The notes below the pieces were generated by a model. The model did not search any database. It was not told the origin of the DNA and was given only the letters and a program-made list of their open reading frames with translations. DNA of 64,000 nucleotides from assembly GCF_028553725.1 (NCBI RefSeq), contig NZ_CP067124.1, positions 2,862,001 to 2,926,000 of the forward strand, given 5' to 3'. The DNA comes from Paracoccus alcaliphilus (GTDB taxonomy: Bacteria; Pseudomonadota; Alphaproteobacteria; Rhodobacterales; Rhodobacteraceae). Shown in pieces: positions 28,089-38,522 of this stretch (the first letter of the stretch is position 1; each line of letters begins with the position of its first letter). Both the position numbers and the translations under genes were made by a program.

Positions 28089-29198
28089 TCAGTCGCGCGC
28101 CGACGCCAGAACCTTATGCAGAACCTCGCCCCGCACGTCGTCGCTGACGAAAGCCTCACCGATGTCGCGGGCCAGAACGAAGCGCAGGCGGCCATCGACC
28201 ACCTTCTTGTCCTGACCCATCAGCGCGATCAGCGCCGCGTCATCGGGCAAATTGTCCGCGATATCCGACAGCCGCGACGGCATCCCCATCTGCCGCAGAT
28301 GTTCCAGCACGCGCGACGGTGCCTCCTGGCTGCACAGGCCCATCCGCGCCGACAGATCGAAGGCCAGCGCACAGCCGATCGCCACCCCTTCGCCATGCAG
28401 CAGCCGGTCGGAATAGCCGGTCGCGGCCTCCAGCGCATGGCCAAAGGTATGGCCCAGATTCAGCAGCGCGCGTTCACCCTGCTCGGTCTCGTCGCGGGTC
28501 ACGATCCCGGCCTTCATCCGCACCGAATGGGCCACGGCATAAAGCCGTGCATCCATGTCGCACGACAGGTTCGGCGCGTTCTTTTCCAGCCAGCCGAAGA
28601 ATTCCGCATCCCCCAGCAGCCCGTATTTCGCCACCTCGCCATAGCCCGCCAGAAAATCGCGCGGGCGCAGCGTGTCCAGCACCGCGATATCGGCCAGCAC
28701 CAGCGAGGGCTGGTGAAACGCCCCGATCAGGTTCTTGCCGTGGGCCGAGTTGATGCCGGTCTTGCCGCCGACGCTGCTGTCCACCTGCGCCAGCAGCGAA
28801 GTCGGGACCTGCACGAAACGCACCCCGCGCCGCAGGATTGCGGCAGCGAAACCGACCAGATCGCCGATCACGCCGCCACCGAAGGCAATGACGATATCGC
28901 GACGCTCGATCTTCTGTTCCAGCAGCCAGTCCACGACCCGCATCAGATGCGGCCAGCTTTTGGTGGCCTCTCCGGCAGGCAGGCTCAGCGCCACGCTGTC
29001 GATCCCATCGGCCTTCAGCGCCTGCTGCAACCGCGCCAGATGCAGCGCCGCCACGGTCTCGTCGCTGACGATGGCCACGCGGGGACGCTGCAACAGCGGC
29101 GCGATTTCGGCGCCCGCGCGGTCGATCAGACCGGGGCCGATGCGCACGTCATAGGCGCGATCCCCCAGCGGCACATGAACGGTGGCTGTCTCGGTCAT
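28089..29198 (-). CDS. aroB: 3-dehydroquinate synthase
   Basis: Converts DAHP to 3-dehydroquinate, the second step of the shikimate pathway, in the cytoplasm. The 369-residue product shows the NAD-binding FGGGVIGDLVGFAA, the metal and substrate region VPTSLLAQVDSSVGGKTGIN, and the zinc ligands in NLGHTFGHALE. ATG 29198 overlaps the aroK stop by 4 bases, so the longer upstream frame is not used. Confidence 0.96.
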   Translation of the reverse strand: MTETATVHVPLGDRAYDVRIGPGLIDRAGAEIAPLLQRPRVAIVSDETVAALHLARLQQALKADGIDSVALSLPAGEATKSWPHLMRVVDWLLEQKIERRDIVIAFGGGVIGDLVGFAAAILRRGVRFVQVPTSLLAQVDSSVGGKTGINSAHGKNLIGAFHQPSLVLADIAVLDTLRPRDFLAGYGEVAKYGLLGDAEFFGWLEKNAPNLSCDMDARLYAVAHSVRMKAGIVTRDETEQGERALLNLGHTFGHALEAATGYSDRLLHGEGVAIGCALAFDLSARMGLCSQEAPSRVLEHLRQMGMPSRLSDIADNLPDDAALIALMGQDKKVVDGRLRFVLARDIGEAFVSDDVRGEVLHKVLASARD

Positions 29199-29743
29199 TT
29201 CATCTCCAGCAGGTCGGGTTGGGTCTTGCGGATCGCCTCGAGCAACCGGCTGGTCGCGGCCTCGACCGTCTCGCCGGATTGCGAGGGGAAACTCATCTCG
29301 GCCAGTGCATAGACCGGATTGCGCGCAGCCAGCAACTCGGTCAGCACCGCCTTGGGGTTGCTGGTCTGCAACAGCGGCCGTGTCTGGCGTTGGCGGACCC
29401 GGTGCCACAGCGTCTCCAGATCGCAGTTCAGCCAGATCGACAGCGCCTGCGCCGAGATCAGCTCGCGGTTTTCGGCCCGCATCCATGCCCCGCCGCCGGT
29501 CGAGATCACCCCCGGCGTGCCCTTCAGCAGCCGCGCCAGCACCTGCGTTTCGCGGTCACGGAAAAACGCCTCGCCGTCGCGGGCGAAAATCTCGCTGATG
29601 CTCATCGCGGCGGCGGATTCGATCTCGACATCGGAATCGGTGAAACCGACATGCAGCCGCCGGGCCAGTTCGGTTCCGATCACGGTCTTGCCCGCGCCCA
29701 TCATGCCGATCAGGACGATATGACGCTTCAGCCGGCCCTTCAT
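29195..29743 (-). CDS. aroK: Shikimate kinase
   Basis: Phosphorylates shikimate using ATP. The 182-residue product has Walker A GMMGAGKTVIG, the shikimate-binding DSD motif in FTDSDVEIE, and STGGGAW. It is translationally coupled to aroB (atga), the usual alphaproteobacterial aroK-aroB pair. I chose ATG 29743 over the TTG two codons upstream. Confidence 0.95.
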   Translation of the reverse strand: MKGRLKRHIVLIGMMGAGKTVIGTELARRLHVGFTDSDVEIESAAAMSISEIFARDGEAFFRDRETQVLARLLKGTPGVISTGGGAWMRAENRELISAQALSIWLNCDLETLWHRVRQRQTRPLLQTSNPKAVLTELLAARNPVYALAEMSFPSQSGETVEAATSRLLEAIRKTQPDLLEMK

Positions 29744-29881
29744 CCGCAACAGTCCCCCATTTCAGTCTCACAATTGCCGTGAATGGCGTGATCTTTCGGA
29801 AATTGCCATATATATTCGGGTTGACCGGCGAAAGACCGGGTCCGGCAAGGACGAAAAGGCAGGAAACAAGGGGCAAGACCG

Positions 29882-30064
29882 ATGCGGCTGCTGAAGCTTG
29901 TGGTGGTGGTGATTCTGGCGGCCGTGGTCGCTCTGGTGGGCTATGCCTATTTTGGCGACATGGAGCCCCGGCAGAGAGAGGTTCGCGTGCCGGTGACGGA
30001 TGCCGCGCCTGCCGCCGGCGACACTGCCGCGACCGATAGCGAGACCGATGCCGACAGCGAATAG
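29882..30064 (+). CDS. Small single-pass membrane protein
   Basis: A 60-residue protein with one N-terminal membrane helix (LLKLVVVVILAAVVALVGYAYF) and an acidic, Ala/Asp/Thr-rich tail. It is divergent from aroK, and its 3' end overlaps the next gene by 17 bases. No function is known to me. Confidence 0.7.
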   Translation: MRLLKLVVVVILAAVVALVGYAYFGDMEPRQREVRVPVTDAAPAAGDTAATDSETDADSE

Positions 30065-31532
30065 AGCGTCATATGACCTGATCGCCGCCACCGCGCTGTG
30101 GCTGGCCATAAGTGCCGGGGCGGCGCTGGCACAGCAACAGCCGCTGTCGGCCAGCGACTGGCTGTCGGGCAGCGTGCAAGCCCCCGAGCGCGAAAGCTCG
30201 GCCTGGCGGCCCGGCGATGCCTCGCCTCCGGGGATGGGGCCGGGGGCGGTTCAGCCGGTGGCGGAATCCGGCGCCGTGGGCGAGGTTCAGGTGACCCGGC
30301 TGGATGGCGGCGATCCCGATGCGGGCGGCACCATCACCGCCCGCCGCGCCGGTCTGCCGCGCGATCTGTGGCAGGGCAGCGATGCGCAGGTGCTGGCGCC
30401 GCTGATCCTGCAAACCCCGGCCCGCCTGCCCGCGATGAATGTGCTGCTGCGCCGGGTGTTGACCGCGCAGCTGACGCCTCCGACCGGCGCCGATGGCAGT
30501 CGTCGCGGCCATCTGTTTCTGGCCCGGGCCGACCGGCTGCTGGACATGGGCGCGCTGGAACAGGCGCAGGCGCTGCTGGTGACGGCGGGGCCGGGCGATC
30601 CCGAAGTGTTCCGCCGCCTGTTCGACATCGCCCTGCTGGAGGGCGACGAGACCCGCGCCTGCGACATCATGAATGGCACGCCTGGCATCGCCCCCAGCTT
30701 TGCCGCGCGGATCTTCTGTCTGGCGCAGGGCGGCGACTGGGCCGCCGCCGCCGTCAGCCTGCACGGTGCCGAAATTCTGGGCCTGATCGACGAGCGGCAG
30801 GCGATCATGCTGACCCATTTTCTGGACGATGCCTTCGTTGACAGCGATGACGTTCTGGACCCCGCCGAACGCATGACGCCGCTGGATTTCCGCATCCACG
30901 AGGCGATCGGTCAGCCGCTGCCGACCTCGCCGCTGCCGGTGGCCTTCGCGCAATCCGACCTGCGGCTGAACAGCGGCTGGAAGGCCCGGCTGGAGGCCGC
31001 CGAGCGTCTGGCCCGCGCCGGGGCGATTCCCGCCGCCCGGCTGCGCCAGATCTATGCCGAACAGAAGCCCGCGGCGTCGGGCGGGGTCTGGGAACGCGCC
31101 AGCGCCATGCGCACGCTGGAGGCCGCTATGGCCGCCGGTGATGTCAGCACCGCCCTGCCCCGCGCCTTCGACGAATTCCGCGGCGCGGGCATGGCCGATG
31201 TGCTGGCGTCGATGGTGGCGGCGGATCTGCCCGAAACCACCGAGGGCCGCGCGGCCGAGATCGCCGGCTGGCTGCGGCAATGGCACGGGTTGCCCGTCGC
31301 CGATCCCGTCGCCGCCGATGACGCCCTGACCGCCGATCCCGTCCACCCCCCCGCCGAGGCGCGCGGAGAGGCGCTTCTGGCTGCGCTGGCCGATATCGAC
31401 GCCGGGCTTGACGGTGATCTGACGCGGGCCGGGCGCGGGCTGGCGATGCTGACGGCGCTGGGGCTGGATGAGGATGCCGATCTGGCCCGCGCGCAACTGT
31501 CGCTGCAACCCCTGATCGGGCCCGAGAACTGA
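30048..31532 (+). CDS. Hypothetical exported protein, alpha-helical, upstream of xerD
   Basis: A 494-residue protein with an N-terminal signal (LIAATALWLAISAGAALAQ) and an Ala/Leu-rich helical body resembling repeat proteins. No catalytic motif is visible. It lies between aroK and xerD, and its stop overlaps the xerD start by one base (tgatg), so the two are cotranscribed. Uncharacterised proteins of this type occupy the same position in related genomes as far as I recall. Confidence 0.75.
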   Translation: MPTANRASYDLIAATALWLAISAGAALAQQQPLSASDWLSGSVQAPERESSAWRPGDASPPGMGPGAVQPVAESGAVGEVQVTRLDGGDPDAGGTITARRAGLPRDLWQGSDAQVLAPLILQTPARLPAMNVLLRRVLTAQLTPPTGADGSRRGHLFLARADRLLDMGALEQAQALLVTAGPGDPEVFRRLFDIALLEGDETRACDIMNGTPGIAPSFAARIFCLAQGGDWAAAAVSLHGAEILGLIDERQAIMLTHFLDDAFVDSDDVLDPAERMTPLDFRIHEAIGQPLPTSPLPVAFAQSDLRLNSGWKARLEAAERLARAGAIPAARLRQIYAEQKPAASGGVWERASAMRTLEAAMAAGDVSTALPRAFDEFRGAGMADVLASMVAADLPETTEGRAAEIAGWLRQWHGLPVADPVAADDALTADPVHPPAEARGEALLAALADIDAGLDGDLTRAGRGLAMLTALGLDEDADLARAQLSLQPLIGPEN

Positions 31533-32506
31533 TGGCCTCGGTCCTGCCCAAAGGCGATGGCACCGCGATCTCGGCCTTTCTGGATGCGCAGGCCGCCGAG
31601 GCCGGGGCGGCGCGCAATACGCTGCTGGCCTACGGGCGCGATCTGCGCGACCTGTCCGAATGGCTGGCGCGGCGCGATCTGTCGCTGGCCGGACTGACCC
31701 GCGAAATCGTCAAGGATTATCTGGCCTTTTGCGATGCGCAGGGCCTGTCGCGGGCAACGCGGGCGCGGCGGCTGTCCTCGATCCGCCAGTTCACCCGCTT
31801 CGCGCTGGAGGAAGGCTGGCGCGAGGACGATCCCGCCATCCGCATCAGTGGCCCCGGCCGCCCCCGCCGCCTGCCCAAGACGCTGGACCAGGCCGAGATC
31901 GAGGCAATGCTGGCCGCCGCCCCGGGCATCGGTCGCAAGCCCTCGGACCGGGTGCGCAACCTGTGCCTGATCGAGCTGCTCTATGCCACTGGCATGCGCG
32001 TCAGCGAGCTGGTTGCCCTGCCCGTCGCCGCCTGCCGGGGCGATCCCGCCGTGCTGCTGATCCGCGGCAAGGGCGGCAAGGAAAGGCTGGTGCCGCTGAC
32101 CCCGCCCGCGCGGCAGGCGCTGACCGACTGGCTGCAATTGCGCGACAACCCGCCCGAGGGCAGCCCTCTGGCCCGGCTGATCGCGGGGCGCGGCGCGCGC
32201 TGGCTGTTTCCCGCGCCGGGTGCGGCGGGACATATGCCGCGTCAAAGCTTTGGCCGGTTGCTGAACGACATCGCGGTGGCGGCGGACGTCGATCCGTCCC
32301 GCGTCACCCCGCATGTGATCCGCCACGCCTTCGCAACGCATCTGCTGGAAGGCGGCGCCGACCTGCGCAGTATCCAGACGCTGCTGGGCCATGCCGATCT
32401 GGGCACGACCGAGATCTATACCCATGTGCTGGACGAGCGTATGCGCGATCTGGTGCTGAACCACCACCCGCTGGCCCGCAACGACCCCGCAAGGGACGAG
32501 GATTAA
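31532..32506 (+). CDS. xerD: Site-specific tyrosine recombinase XerD
   Basis: Resolves chromosome dimers at dif together with XerC. The 324-residue product has a SAM-like N-terminal domain (AARNTLLAYGRDLRDLSEWL) and the catalytic residues in ATGMRVSEL, HVIRHAFATHLL, LLGHADLGTT and the nucleophile in EIYTHV. It is coupled to the preceding gene and converges on the next one, overlapping by 4 bases. Confidence 0.93.
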   Translation: MASVLPKGDGTAISAFLDAQAAEAGAARNTLLAYGRDLRDLSEWLARRDLSLAGLTREIVKDYLAFCDAQGLSRATRARRLSSIRQFTRFALEEGWREDDPAIRISGPGRPRRLPKTLDQAEIEAMLAAAPGIGRKPSDRVRNLCLIELLYATGMRVSELVALPVAACRGDPAVLLIRGKGGKERLVPLTPPARQALTDWLQLRDNPPEGSPLARLIAGRGARWLFPAPGAAGHMPRQSFGRLLNDIAVAADVDPSRVTPHVIRHAFATHLLEGGADLRSIQTLLGHADLGTTEIYTHVLDERMRDLVLNHHPLARNDPARDED

Positions 32507-34464
32507 GCCGCCGCGCCCTGCCTTGGCCCGCGCCCCGGCTGACCGGTCTGGTCCAGCGCCATCGAAATCCGCCGCTGCTGACGCTGCATCAACGGGCTGT
32601 CCGGTCGCTGTTCCAGCGCCTGCTGCATGATATTCCGGGCCTGATGCGGCTTTCCCGCCTCGGCCAGCCGCCGCGCCATGGACAGTTGCAGCAGGGACGG
32701 ATCCTCGGCCAGTTGCAGCGCCTCGCGCATATGCCCGATGCCGCGCTGCACATTGCCCAGCCGGAAGCAGGTATCAGCCAGCCGCTTGCGGATCAATGCA
32801 TCCTCGGGGTGCAACCTTTCCAGCCAGTGCAGCATCCGCAGCGCGCGGGCATAGCGCCCGTGCAGCGACAGGATCGCCGCGGCCAGCCCGATTCGCTGCG
32901 CGTCCTCTTCGGTGTCAGGGGCTGCGGGCTCCTGCCCTTCGGTCAGTGCCTTGTCCATCTCTCGCGGAACAGGACCAAGGCCGCGTAGCTTCAGATGAAT
33001 GTCGGGACCGCCGACCAGCGGGCGGCGCGCTGCATCATCGTCCAGCAGTTCCTCCCAATCAGCCAGATAGAACCATGGCCGCAGAATCGTGCTTTCCTCG
33101 CCGGTTTCGGTCAATTCCGGCGCAAGTCGGTGCGGAAACATCATCGCCCGCGATAACGGCCCATCACCTCCCAGCAGTTCCGCCGCCATCTGGCCCGTCC
33201 AAGGGGTATCGCCTGCCGCCTGCGAAAAAACCAGCGACAGAAATTCGTGCGCCGATGCCTCGCTGTCGGGATCGGCCTGAACATGCATCGCCACCAGCAT
33301 GCTTCGGCAATGCTTGCGGTCGCGGCCAGCCATTCGCGGATCTGACATCCCGGCGCGGGCCGTGCGGCGTGCCTCGGGCAGTCGCCCCGCCGCCACCAGA
33401 CATTCCGCCTGAATGCGCCGCACGAAGGGATGGGCCTGCATCAGCGCCTCGCGGTCCTTCAGCGCATCGGCCAGCCGCCCCGCCTGCCCCTGCCCGATGG
33501 CGTGGCGAGAGGCATATTGCAGCGATTGCGCCAGATCGCCGGGGGCGAAAAAGCTGTCCGGCGCGTCGATGACCCGGTCCAGCAGCGCCTGATAGGCCGC
33601 GATCCGCTGCTCGGGCGACAGGTTCTGCGGCAGGGGCACGAATTCGGCCTTGCCGATCGAGGCCGCCGCCAGCGAAAAGGCGCTGCCGCTGGAGGCCCCG
33701 ATCCGGGCGCAGCGCGACATGATCAGCAGTTCCAGCATGTCGCGCTCGGTCGCCGTCAGCTTGTCCATGTCCAGCAGGCTGTCGATGGGCATGATCCGGT
33801 CGTTGCCCGCCGCCATGTGACGCGCCGCCGCCGGGGTATCGGTAAAGACGATCACCGCACCAGGCTGGGCATCGGCCCAGATCCGCAAAAACTCGTCCGG
33901 GGCGAATTTGGCCGCCCATGAGCTGAGCGACCACGGGTCGCCGTCCAGTAGATCGCCGCGCCGCATATGGATCGCCGCCGCCTGCGCCAGCCCGCCATCG
34001 ACCCGTCTGGACAGCCGCTTTTCGGCGCGGGCAAGGATTTTGGCCAGACGCGGCGCCAGCGGCAGATCAGTGGCCAGCGCGGCAATCTCGGCACGTGCGG
34101 CATCGGGCGGCTCGCCCATGAAGGAGATGACATCGAAAGCCGCATCGCTGACGAAACGCTCGCCCACCCCAAGGCGCTGGCGCATATGGTCGGCGTCCAG
34201 CTTTTTTGCCAGCAGACCAAGATCACCACGCCCCGACAGATCCGGGGCCCTGTCCACGACAGAGATGTGGCGGGCGACGAAATCCTTGTCCAGAAACTCT
34301 CGTGGGTCGGTCAGTTCGGGATAGGGGCCGCCCGGCTCGGACAGCCAGATGAAGCGCGCCGGGCAATCGAATTTGCGCCCCAGCCGCAGAACGTTCAGCA
34401 GCCCGGTCAGACGTGCGCCGATCCGGTCCTTGCGAAAGCCGATGATTGCGGGAAATTCGCTCAT
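32503..34464 (-). CDS. Putative fucosyltransferase-like protein with repeat C-terminus
   Basis: A 653-residue protein. The N-terminal third includes [13 protein letters not shown], an HxRxGD-type motif known from fucosyltransferase families, and a [13 protein letters not shown] segment as in their C-terminal lobes. The remainder is helical with TPR-like repeats ([22 protein letters not shown]). The family is inferred; the substrate is unknown and it could modify a surface glycan. I chose ATG 34464 because the fold-like sequence ([16 protein letters not shown]) begins there. Confidence 0.55.
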   Translation of the reverse strand: MSEFPAIIGFRKDRIGARLTGLLNVLRLGRKFDCPARFIWLSEPGGPYPELTDPREFLDKDFVARHISVVDRAPDLSGRGDLGLLAKKLDADHMRQRLGVGERFVSDAAFDVISFMGEPPDAARAEIAALATDLPLAPRLAKILARAEKRLSRRVDGGLAQAAAIHMRRGDLLDGDPWSLSSWAAKFAPDEFLRIWADAQPGAVIVFTDTPAAARHMAAGNDRIMPIDSLLDMDKLTATERDMLELLIMSRCARIGASSGSAFSLAAASIGKAEFVPLPQNLSPEQRIAAYQALLDRVIDAPDSFFAPGDLAQSLQYASRHAIGQGQAGRLADALKDREALMQAHPFVRRIQAECLVAAGRLPEARRTARAGMSDPRMAGRDRKHCRSMLVAMHVQADPDSEASAHEFLSLVFSQAAGDTPWTGQMAAELLGGDGPLSRAMMFPHRLAPELTETGEESTILRPWFYLADWEELLDDDAARRPLVGGPDIHLKLRGLGPVPREMDKALTEGQEPAAPDTEEDAQRIGLAAAILSLHGRYARALRMLHWLERLHPEDALIRKRLADTCFRLGNVQRGIGHMREALQLAEDPSLLQLSMARRLAEAGKPHQARNIMQQALEQRPDSPLMQRQQRRISMALDQTGQPGRGPRQGAAA

Positions 34465-34576
34465 GGAAAAGGTCCGTTCTGTTGCCGGAGGGACGCTAGC
34501 CCTGAACCCTCGCGCTTGCAACCGCACGGCTTCATGCCTAACAGGTTTGCAAAGTCACCAGCCCAGAGGGACCGCC

Positions 34577-36598
34577 ATGGACATCGACGCCCGCCGCAAG
34601 GCCGACCCCGAACATTGGAAACTGGCCAGCGCGATCCGCGTGCTGGCGATGGACGCGGTCGAGGCCGCCAATTCCGGCCATCCCGGCATGCCGATGGGCA
34701 TGGCCGATGTGGCGACGGTGTTGTTCCGCAACCACCTGAAATTCGACGCATCCGCCCCCAACTGGTTCGACCGCGACCGTTTCGTGCTGTCGGCGGGCCA
34801 CGGCTCGATGCTGATCTATGCGTTGCTGCACCTGACCGGATACGAGCAGATGTCGCTGGAGCAGATCCGCAATTTCCGCCAATGGGGCGCGATCACCGCG
34901 GGCCATCCGGAATACGGTCATGTGGAAGGCGTCGAGACCACCACCGGCCCGCTGGGTCAGGGCATCGCGACCTCGGTCGGCATGGCCATGGCCGAAGAGG
35001 CGATGCGCGCCGAATTCGGGCCGGAACTGTGCGACCACCGCACCTGGGTCATCGCCGGCGACGGCTGCCTGATGGAAGGCATCAGTCAGGAGGCCGTGGG
35101 TCTGGCGGGCGCGCAGGGCCTGGGCCGGCTGATCGTGCTGTGGGACAATAACGACATCACCATCGACGGCCGGGTCAGCCTGTCGGACCGCACCGACCAA
35201 CTGGCGCGCTTTGCGGCCTCGGGCTGGCGGGTGCTGTCCTGCGACGGCCATGACGCCGCCGACATCGACCGCGCCCTGACCGAAGCCGCGCAGGACGATG
35301 GCCGCCCGGTGCTGGTGTCGTGCAAGACCATCATCGGCTTCGGCGCGCCCACCCGGGCCGACAGCGCCAAGGCCCACGGCTCGCCCCTTGGGGCCGACGA
35401 GATCGCCGCCACCCGCAAGGCCTATGGCTGGGACGGCGTGGCCTTCGAGATCCCCGAGGACATCGCCGCCGACTGGCGCGCGATCGGCGCGAAAGGCGCC
35501 GGGGCCCGCAAGGCATGGAACGCCCGCGTCGATGCGCTGACCGGCGATTCCCGTGCCGAATTCAGCCGCCGCATCGGCGACGACGTGAACCCGCAACTGG
35601 CCCCGGCCATCGCCGCGCTGAAACAGCAGACGGTGGATGCCAAGCCCAAGGTCGCCACCCGCAAGGCCAGCGAGAATGTGCTGGAAGTGCTTAACCCGCA
35701 TATGCCGGAAAACTTCGGCGGCTCGGCCGACCTGACCGGATCGAACAACACCAAGACCTCGGATCAGGGGATATTCAACGCCGAAAACCGTCTGGGCCGC
35801 TATATCCATTACGGCATCCGCGAGCATGGCATGGCCGCGGCGATGAACGGCATCTGGCTGCATGGCGGTTTCCGCCCCTATGGCGGCACCTTCATGTGCT
35901 TCACCGATTACGCGCGCGGCGCAATGCGGCTGTCGGCGCTGATGGGGCTGCCGGTGGTCTATGTGATGACCCATGACAGCATCGGTCTGGGCGAGGACGG
36001 CCCGACCCACCAGCCGGTCGAGCATCTGGCCATCTGCCGCGCCACCCCGAACACGCTGACCCTGCGCCCCTGCGATCAGATCGAGACCGCCGAGGCCTGG
36101 GAAATCGCGTTATCGCAGAAATCGACGCCTTCGGTTCTGGCCCTGTCGCGACAGAACCTGCCCTTGCTGCGCGAAGAGGGTTCGGGCGAGAACCTGACGG
36201 CGAAAGGCGCCTATGTGCTGCGCGAGGCCAGCGCCGCGCCTGCGGTGGTGCTGATGGCGACGGGTTCCGAGGTCGAGATCGCGGTGGCCGCGCGCGAGGC
36301 GCTGGAACAGGGCGGCACGCCAACCCGCGTGGTCTCGGTCCCCTCGATGGAGCTGTTCCGCGCGCAATCCGCCGATTACCGCCGCGAGGTTCTGCCGGAA
36401 AACTCCGTGCGCATCGCCGTCGAGGCCGCCATTCGCCAGCCTTGGGACTGGCTGTTGCTGGGCGAGCGCGGGCGCGAGGAGAAATCCGATTTCGTCGGCA
36501 TGACCGGCTTTGGCGCCTCGGCCCCGGCGCCGACCCTTTACAAGGAGTTCGGGATCACCCCGGAGGCCGTGGTCGAGAAGGTCCGGGCGCTGCTTTAA
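34577..36598 (+). CDS. tkt: Transketolase
   Basis: Thiamine-pyrophosphate enzyme of the pentose phosphate pathway and Calvin cycle. The 673-residue product shows the TPP motif [13 protein letters not shown] ... DNN, the N-terminal [12 protein letters not shown], and the transketolase signature in the pyrimidine-binding domain ([13 protein letters not shown]). ATG 34577 has gaggg upstream. It is followed by a strong terminator at 36605-36627. Confidence 0.96.
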   Translation: MDIDARRKADPEHWKLASAIRVLAMDAVEAANSGHPGMPMGMADVATVLFRNHLKFDASAPNWFDRDRFVLSAGHGSMLIYALLHLTGYEQMSLEQIRNFRQWGAITAGHPEYGHVEGVETTTGPLGQGIATSVGMAMAEEAMRAEFGPELCDHRTWVIAGDGCLMEGISQEAVGLAGAQGLGRLIVLWDNNDITIDGRVSLSDRTDQLARFAASGWRVLSCDGHDAADIDRALTEAAQDDGRPVLVSCKTIIGFGAPTRADSAKAHGSPLGADEIAATRKAYGWDGVAFEIPEDIAADWRAIGAKGAGARKAWNARVDALTGDSRAEFSRRIGDDVNPQLAPAIAALKQQTVDAKPKVATRKASENVLEVLNPHMPENFGGSADLTGSNNTKTSDQGIFNAENRLGRYIHYGIREHGMAAAMNGIWLHGGFRPYGGTFMCFTDYARGAMRLSALMGLPVVYVMTHDSIGLGEDGPTHQPVEHLAICRATPNTLTLRPCDQIETAEAWEIALSQKSTPSVLALSRQNLPLLREEGSGENLTAKGAYVLREASAAPAVVLMATGSEVEIAVAAREALEQGGTPTRVVSVPSMELFRAQSADYRREVLPENSVRIAVEAAIRQPWDWLLLGERGREEKSDFVGMTGFGASAPAPTLYKEFGITPEAVVEKVRALL

Positions 36599-36604
36599 GG
36601 GATT

Positions 36605-36627
36605 CCTGCCTCCGGCGGGGATTTTTT
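36605..36627 (+). terminator. Rho-independent terminator of tkt
   Basis: A six-base stem (cctgcc with ggcggg, three-base loop) is followed by a run of six T, seven bases after the tkt stop. Confidence 0.85.
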
Positions 36628-36696
36628 CACACCAGAGATGCAGCCGGTTTTTCGGGTCCGGCTGTGTCTTTTTGGGTTTGATCATGGGGTGCGGTG

Positions 36697-37620
36697 ATGC
36701 GGGTTCTGGCGCGGGCCTTTGCGCTGATGGGGCGCGAACGCGACGGGCTGCGCCAGCCCGGAAATGACCAGCCCACAGGCATCGCGCTGCTGTTGCTGGC
36801 GGTGCTGGGATTCACCCTGATGGATGCGACGGCCAAGGCGCTGACGCAGGATTATCATCCAGTGCAGGTGGTCTGGACGCGCTTTGTCGGCAATCTGATG
36901 ATCTTCGCGGTGATCTTTCGGGGGCGTCTGCTGGTGCAGTTGCGCACCCGCCAGCCCGGGATGCAATTCGCGCGGGCGCTGATGCAGCTGGCCTCGGTCG
37001 GGTTGTTCTTTACCTCGTTGCAATTCATCGGGCTGGCCGAGGCCACCGCGATCATGGATATCAACCCGGTGCTGATCACCCTGGGGGCGGCGCTGTTTCT
37101 GGGCGAGAGGATCGGGCCGCGCCGCATTGCCGGGATCGCCGCCGCGCTGGTCGGGGCGATGCTGATCATCCGTCCGAGTCCGGGCGTGTTCGAGGTGGCG
37201 GCGCTGCTGCCGCTGGCCGGGGCCTTCACCTATGCCGCAGGCGCCTTGCTGACGCGGATGGTGCGCAGCGATTCCGTCGCCACCTCGGTCACCTGGTCGG
37301 CGGTGGTGGGCACGGTGGCGACATCGCTGCTGGTGCCATTCCTGTGGCAGCCGGTCGCGCGGGGCGATCTGTGGCTGTTTCTGGCGCTGGCGCTGTTCGG
37401 CACGCTGAGCCAGTGGTTTCTGGTCCGCGCCTTCAGCATGGCCGAGGCCGGGGCGCTGGCGCCCTTCGGCTATACCGGGTTGTTATGGGCAGGTGTCTGG
37501 GGCTGGTTGTTCTTTGGCCAGTTCCCTGATCTCTGGACCATCGGCGGGGCGGCGATTATCGTGGCGGCGGGTCTTTATGTCTGGTCGCGTGAGGCGCAGG
37601 CGGCGAAAGCGAAAGAATGA
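36697..37620 (+). CDS. DMT-family (EamA) transporter
   Basis: A 307-residue inner-membrane protein with about ten predicted helices in two EamA repeats (TGIALLLLAVLGFTLMDATA and LLPLAGAFTYAAGALLTRM). It probably exports a small metabolite; the substrate is unknown. Its stop overlaps the next gene by 4 bases (atga), indicating an operon. Confidence 0.88.
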   Translation: MRVLARAFALMGRERDGLRQPGNDQPTGIALLLLAVLGFTLMDATAKALTQDYHPVQVVWTRFVGNLMIFAVIFRGRLLVQLRTRQPGMQFARALMQLASVGLFFTSLQFIGLAEATAIMDINPVLITLGAALFLGERIGPRRIAGIAAALVGAMLIIRPSPGVFEVAALLPLAGAFTYAAGALLTRMVRSDSVATSVTWSAVVGTVATSLLVPFLWQPVARGDLWLFLALALFGTLSQWFLVRAFSMAEAGALAPFGYTGLLWAGVWGWLFFGQFPDLWTIGGAAIIVAAGLYVWSREAQAAKAKE

Positions 37621-38486
37621 GCGATACGACACCTTCCCTGATCGACCGGCTGACCAATGGCGTCTTTCTGGGGCTGATGGGTCTGGCCCGGCTGCTGCCC
37701 TATGAGCGGCGCATTCCCGCGATCGGCTGGTTCTTTTCCCGGGTCATTGCGCCCGTTGCCGGATGGCGGCAGCGGATCCGCGACAACCTGGCGATGGCGC
37801 GGCCCGATCTGGATCGTGCCGAGGTCGAGGCGCTGGTGCGGGCGGTGCCCGACAATGCCGGGCGGTCGCTGGCCGAGATCTATTCCGGGGACGAGTTCAC
37901 CGCCCGTATCCGCGAGCGCGGCGTGATCGAGGGGCCGGGGCTGGTGGCGCTGGAACAGGCATTCGAGAGCCAGCGTCCGGTGATTCTGGCCTGCGCGCAT
38001 TTCGGCAATTACGATGCGATGCGGGCGATGCTGGTGGCGCGGGGCTGGCCGGTCGGCGCGCTGTACCGGCCGATGAACAACGAGGCCTTCAACCGTCATT
38101 ACGTCCCCGCCATCACCGCCATTGCCGAGCCGCTGTTTCCGCGTGGCCGGGCCGGGCTGGCGGCGATGATCCGCTTTCTGAAGGGCGGCGGCTGGCTGGC
38201 GCTGGGTTTCGATCAATATGACCGTCACGCCACCGAGCTGCGCTTTTTCGACCTGCCGACGCGGACCGTTCTGACACCGGCCGATCTGGCGCTGCGCCAT
38301 GATGCGCTACTGGTGCCGATCAACGGTATCCGTCAGCCGAACGGGCTGGATTTCCGCATCCATATCGGCGACCCGGTCGAACATGGCGAGCCGCGCGACA
38401 TGATGCAGGCGCTGAATGACGGGCTGGAGATGCTGATCCGCCGCCATATGGAACAATGGTTCTGGATCCACCGGCGCTGGAAGTGA
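37617..38486 (+). CDS. Lysophospholipid/lipid A acyltransferase family protein (LpxL/HtrB-like)
   Basis: A 289-residue membrane-associated acyltransferase with the HxxxxD catalytic motif in CAHFGNYDAM and the C-terminal EQWFWIHRRWK typical of LpxL/HtrB proteins. It acylates lipid A or a related lipid at the inner membrane. It is coupled by atga to the transporter gene upstream. The exact lipid is not deducible. Confidence 0.88.
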   Translation: MSDTTPSLIDRLTNGVFLGLMGLARLLPYERRIPAIGWFFSRVIAPVAGWRQRIRDNLAMARPDLDRAEVEALVRAVPDNAGRSLAEIYSGDEFTARIRERGVIEGPGLVALEQAFESQRPVILACAHFGNYDAMRAMLVARGWPVGALYRPMNNEAFNRHYVPAITAIAEPLFPRGRAGLAAMIRFLKGGGWLALGFDQYDRHATELRFFDLPTRTVLTPADLALRHDALLVPINGIRQPNGLDFRIHIGDPVEHGEPRDMMQALNDGLEMLIRRHMEQWFWIHRRWK

Positions 38487-38489
38487 AGG

Positions 38490-38510
38490 CCCCGCCGGGA
38501 TGCGGCGGGG
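38490..38510. terminator. Terminator-like hairpin between convergent genes
   Basis: A perfect 8-bp stem (ccccgccg with cggcgggg, five-base loop) lies between the acyltransferase stop and the DAHP synthase stop. No T-run follows, so it may act in both directions as a weak terminator. Confidence 0.5.
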
Positions 38511-38522
38511 CGAAAGGCGGGG

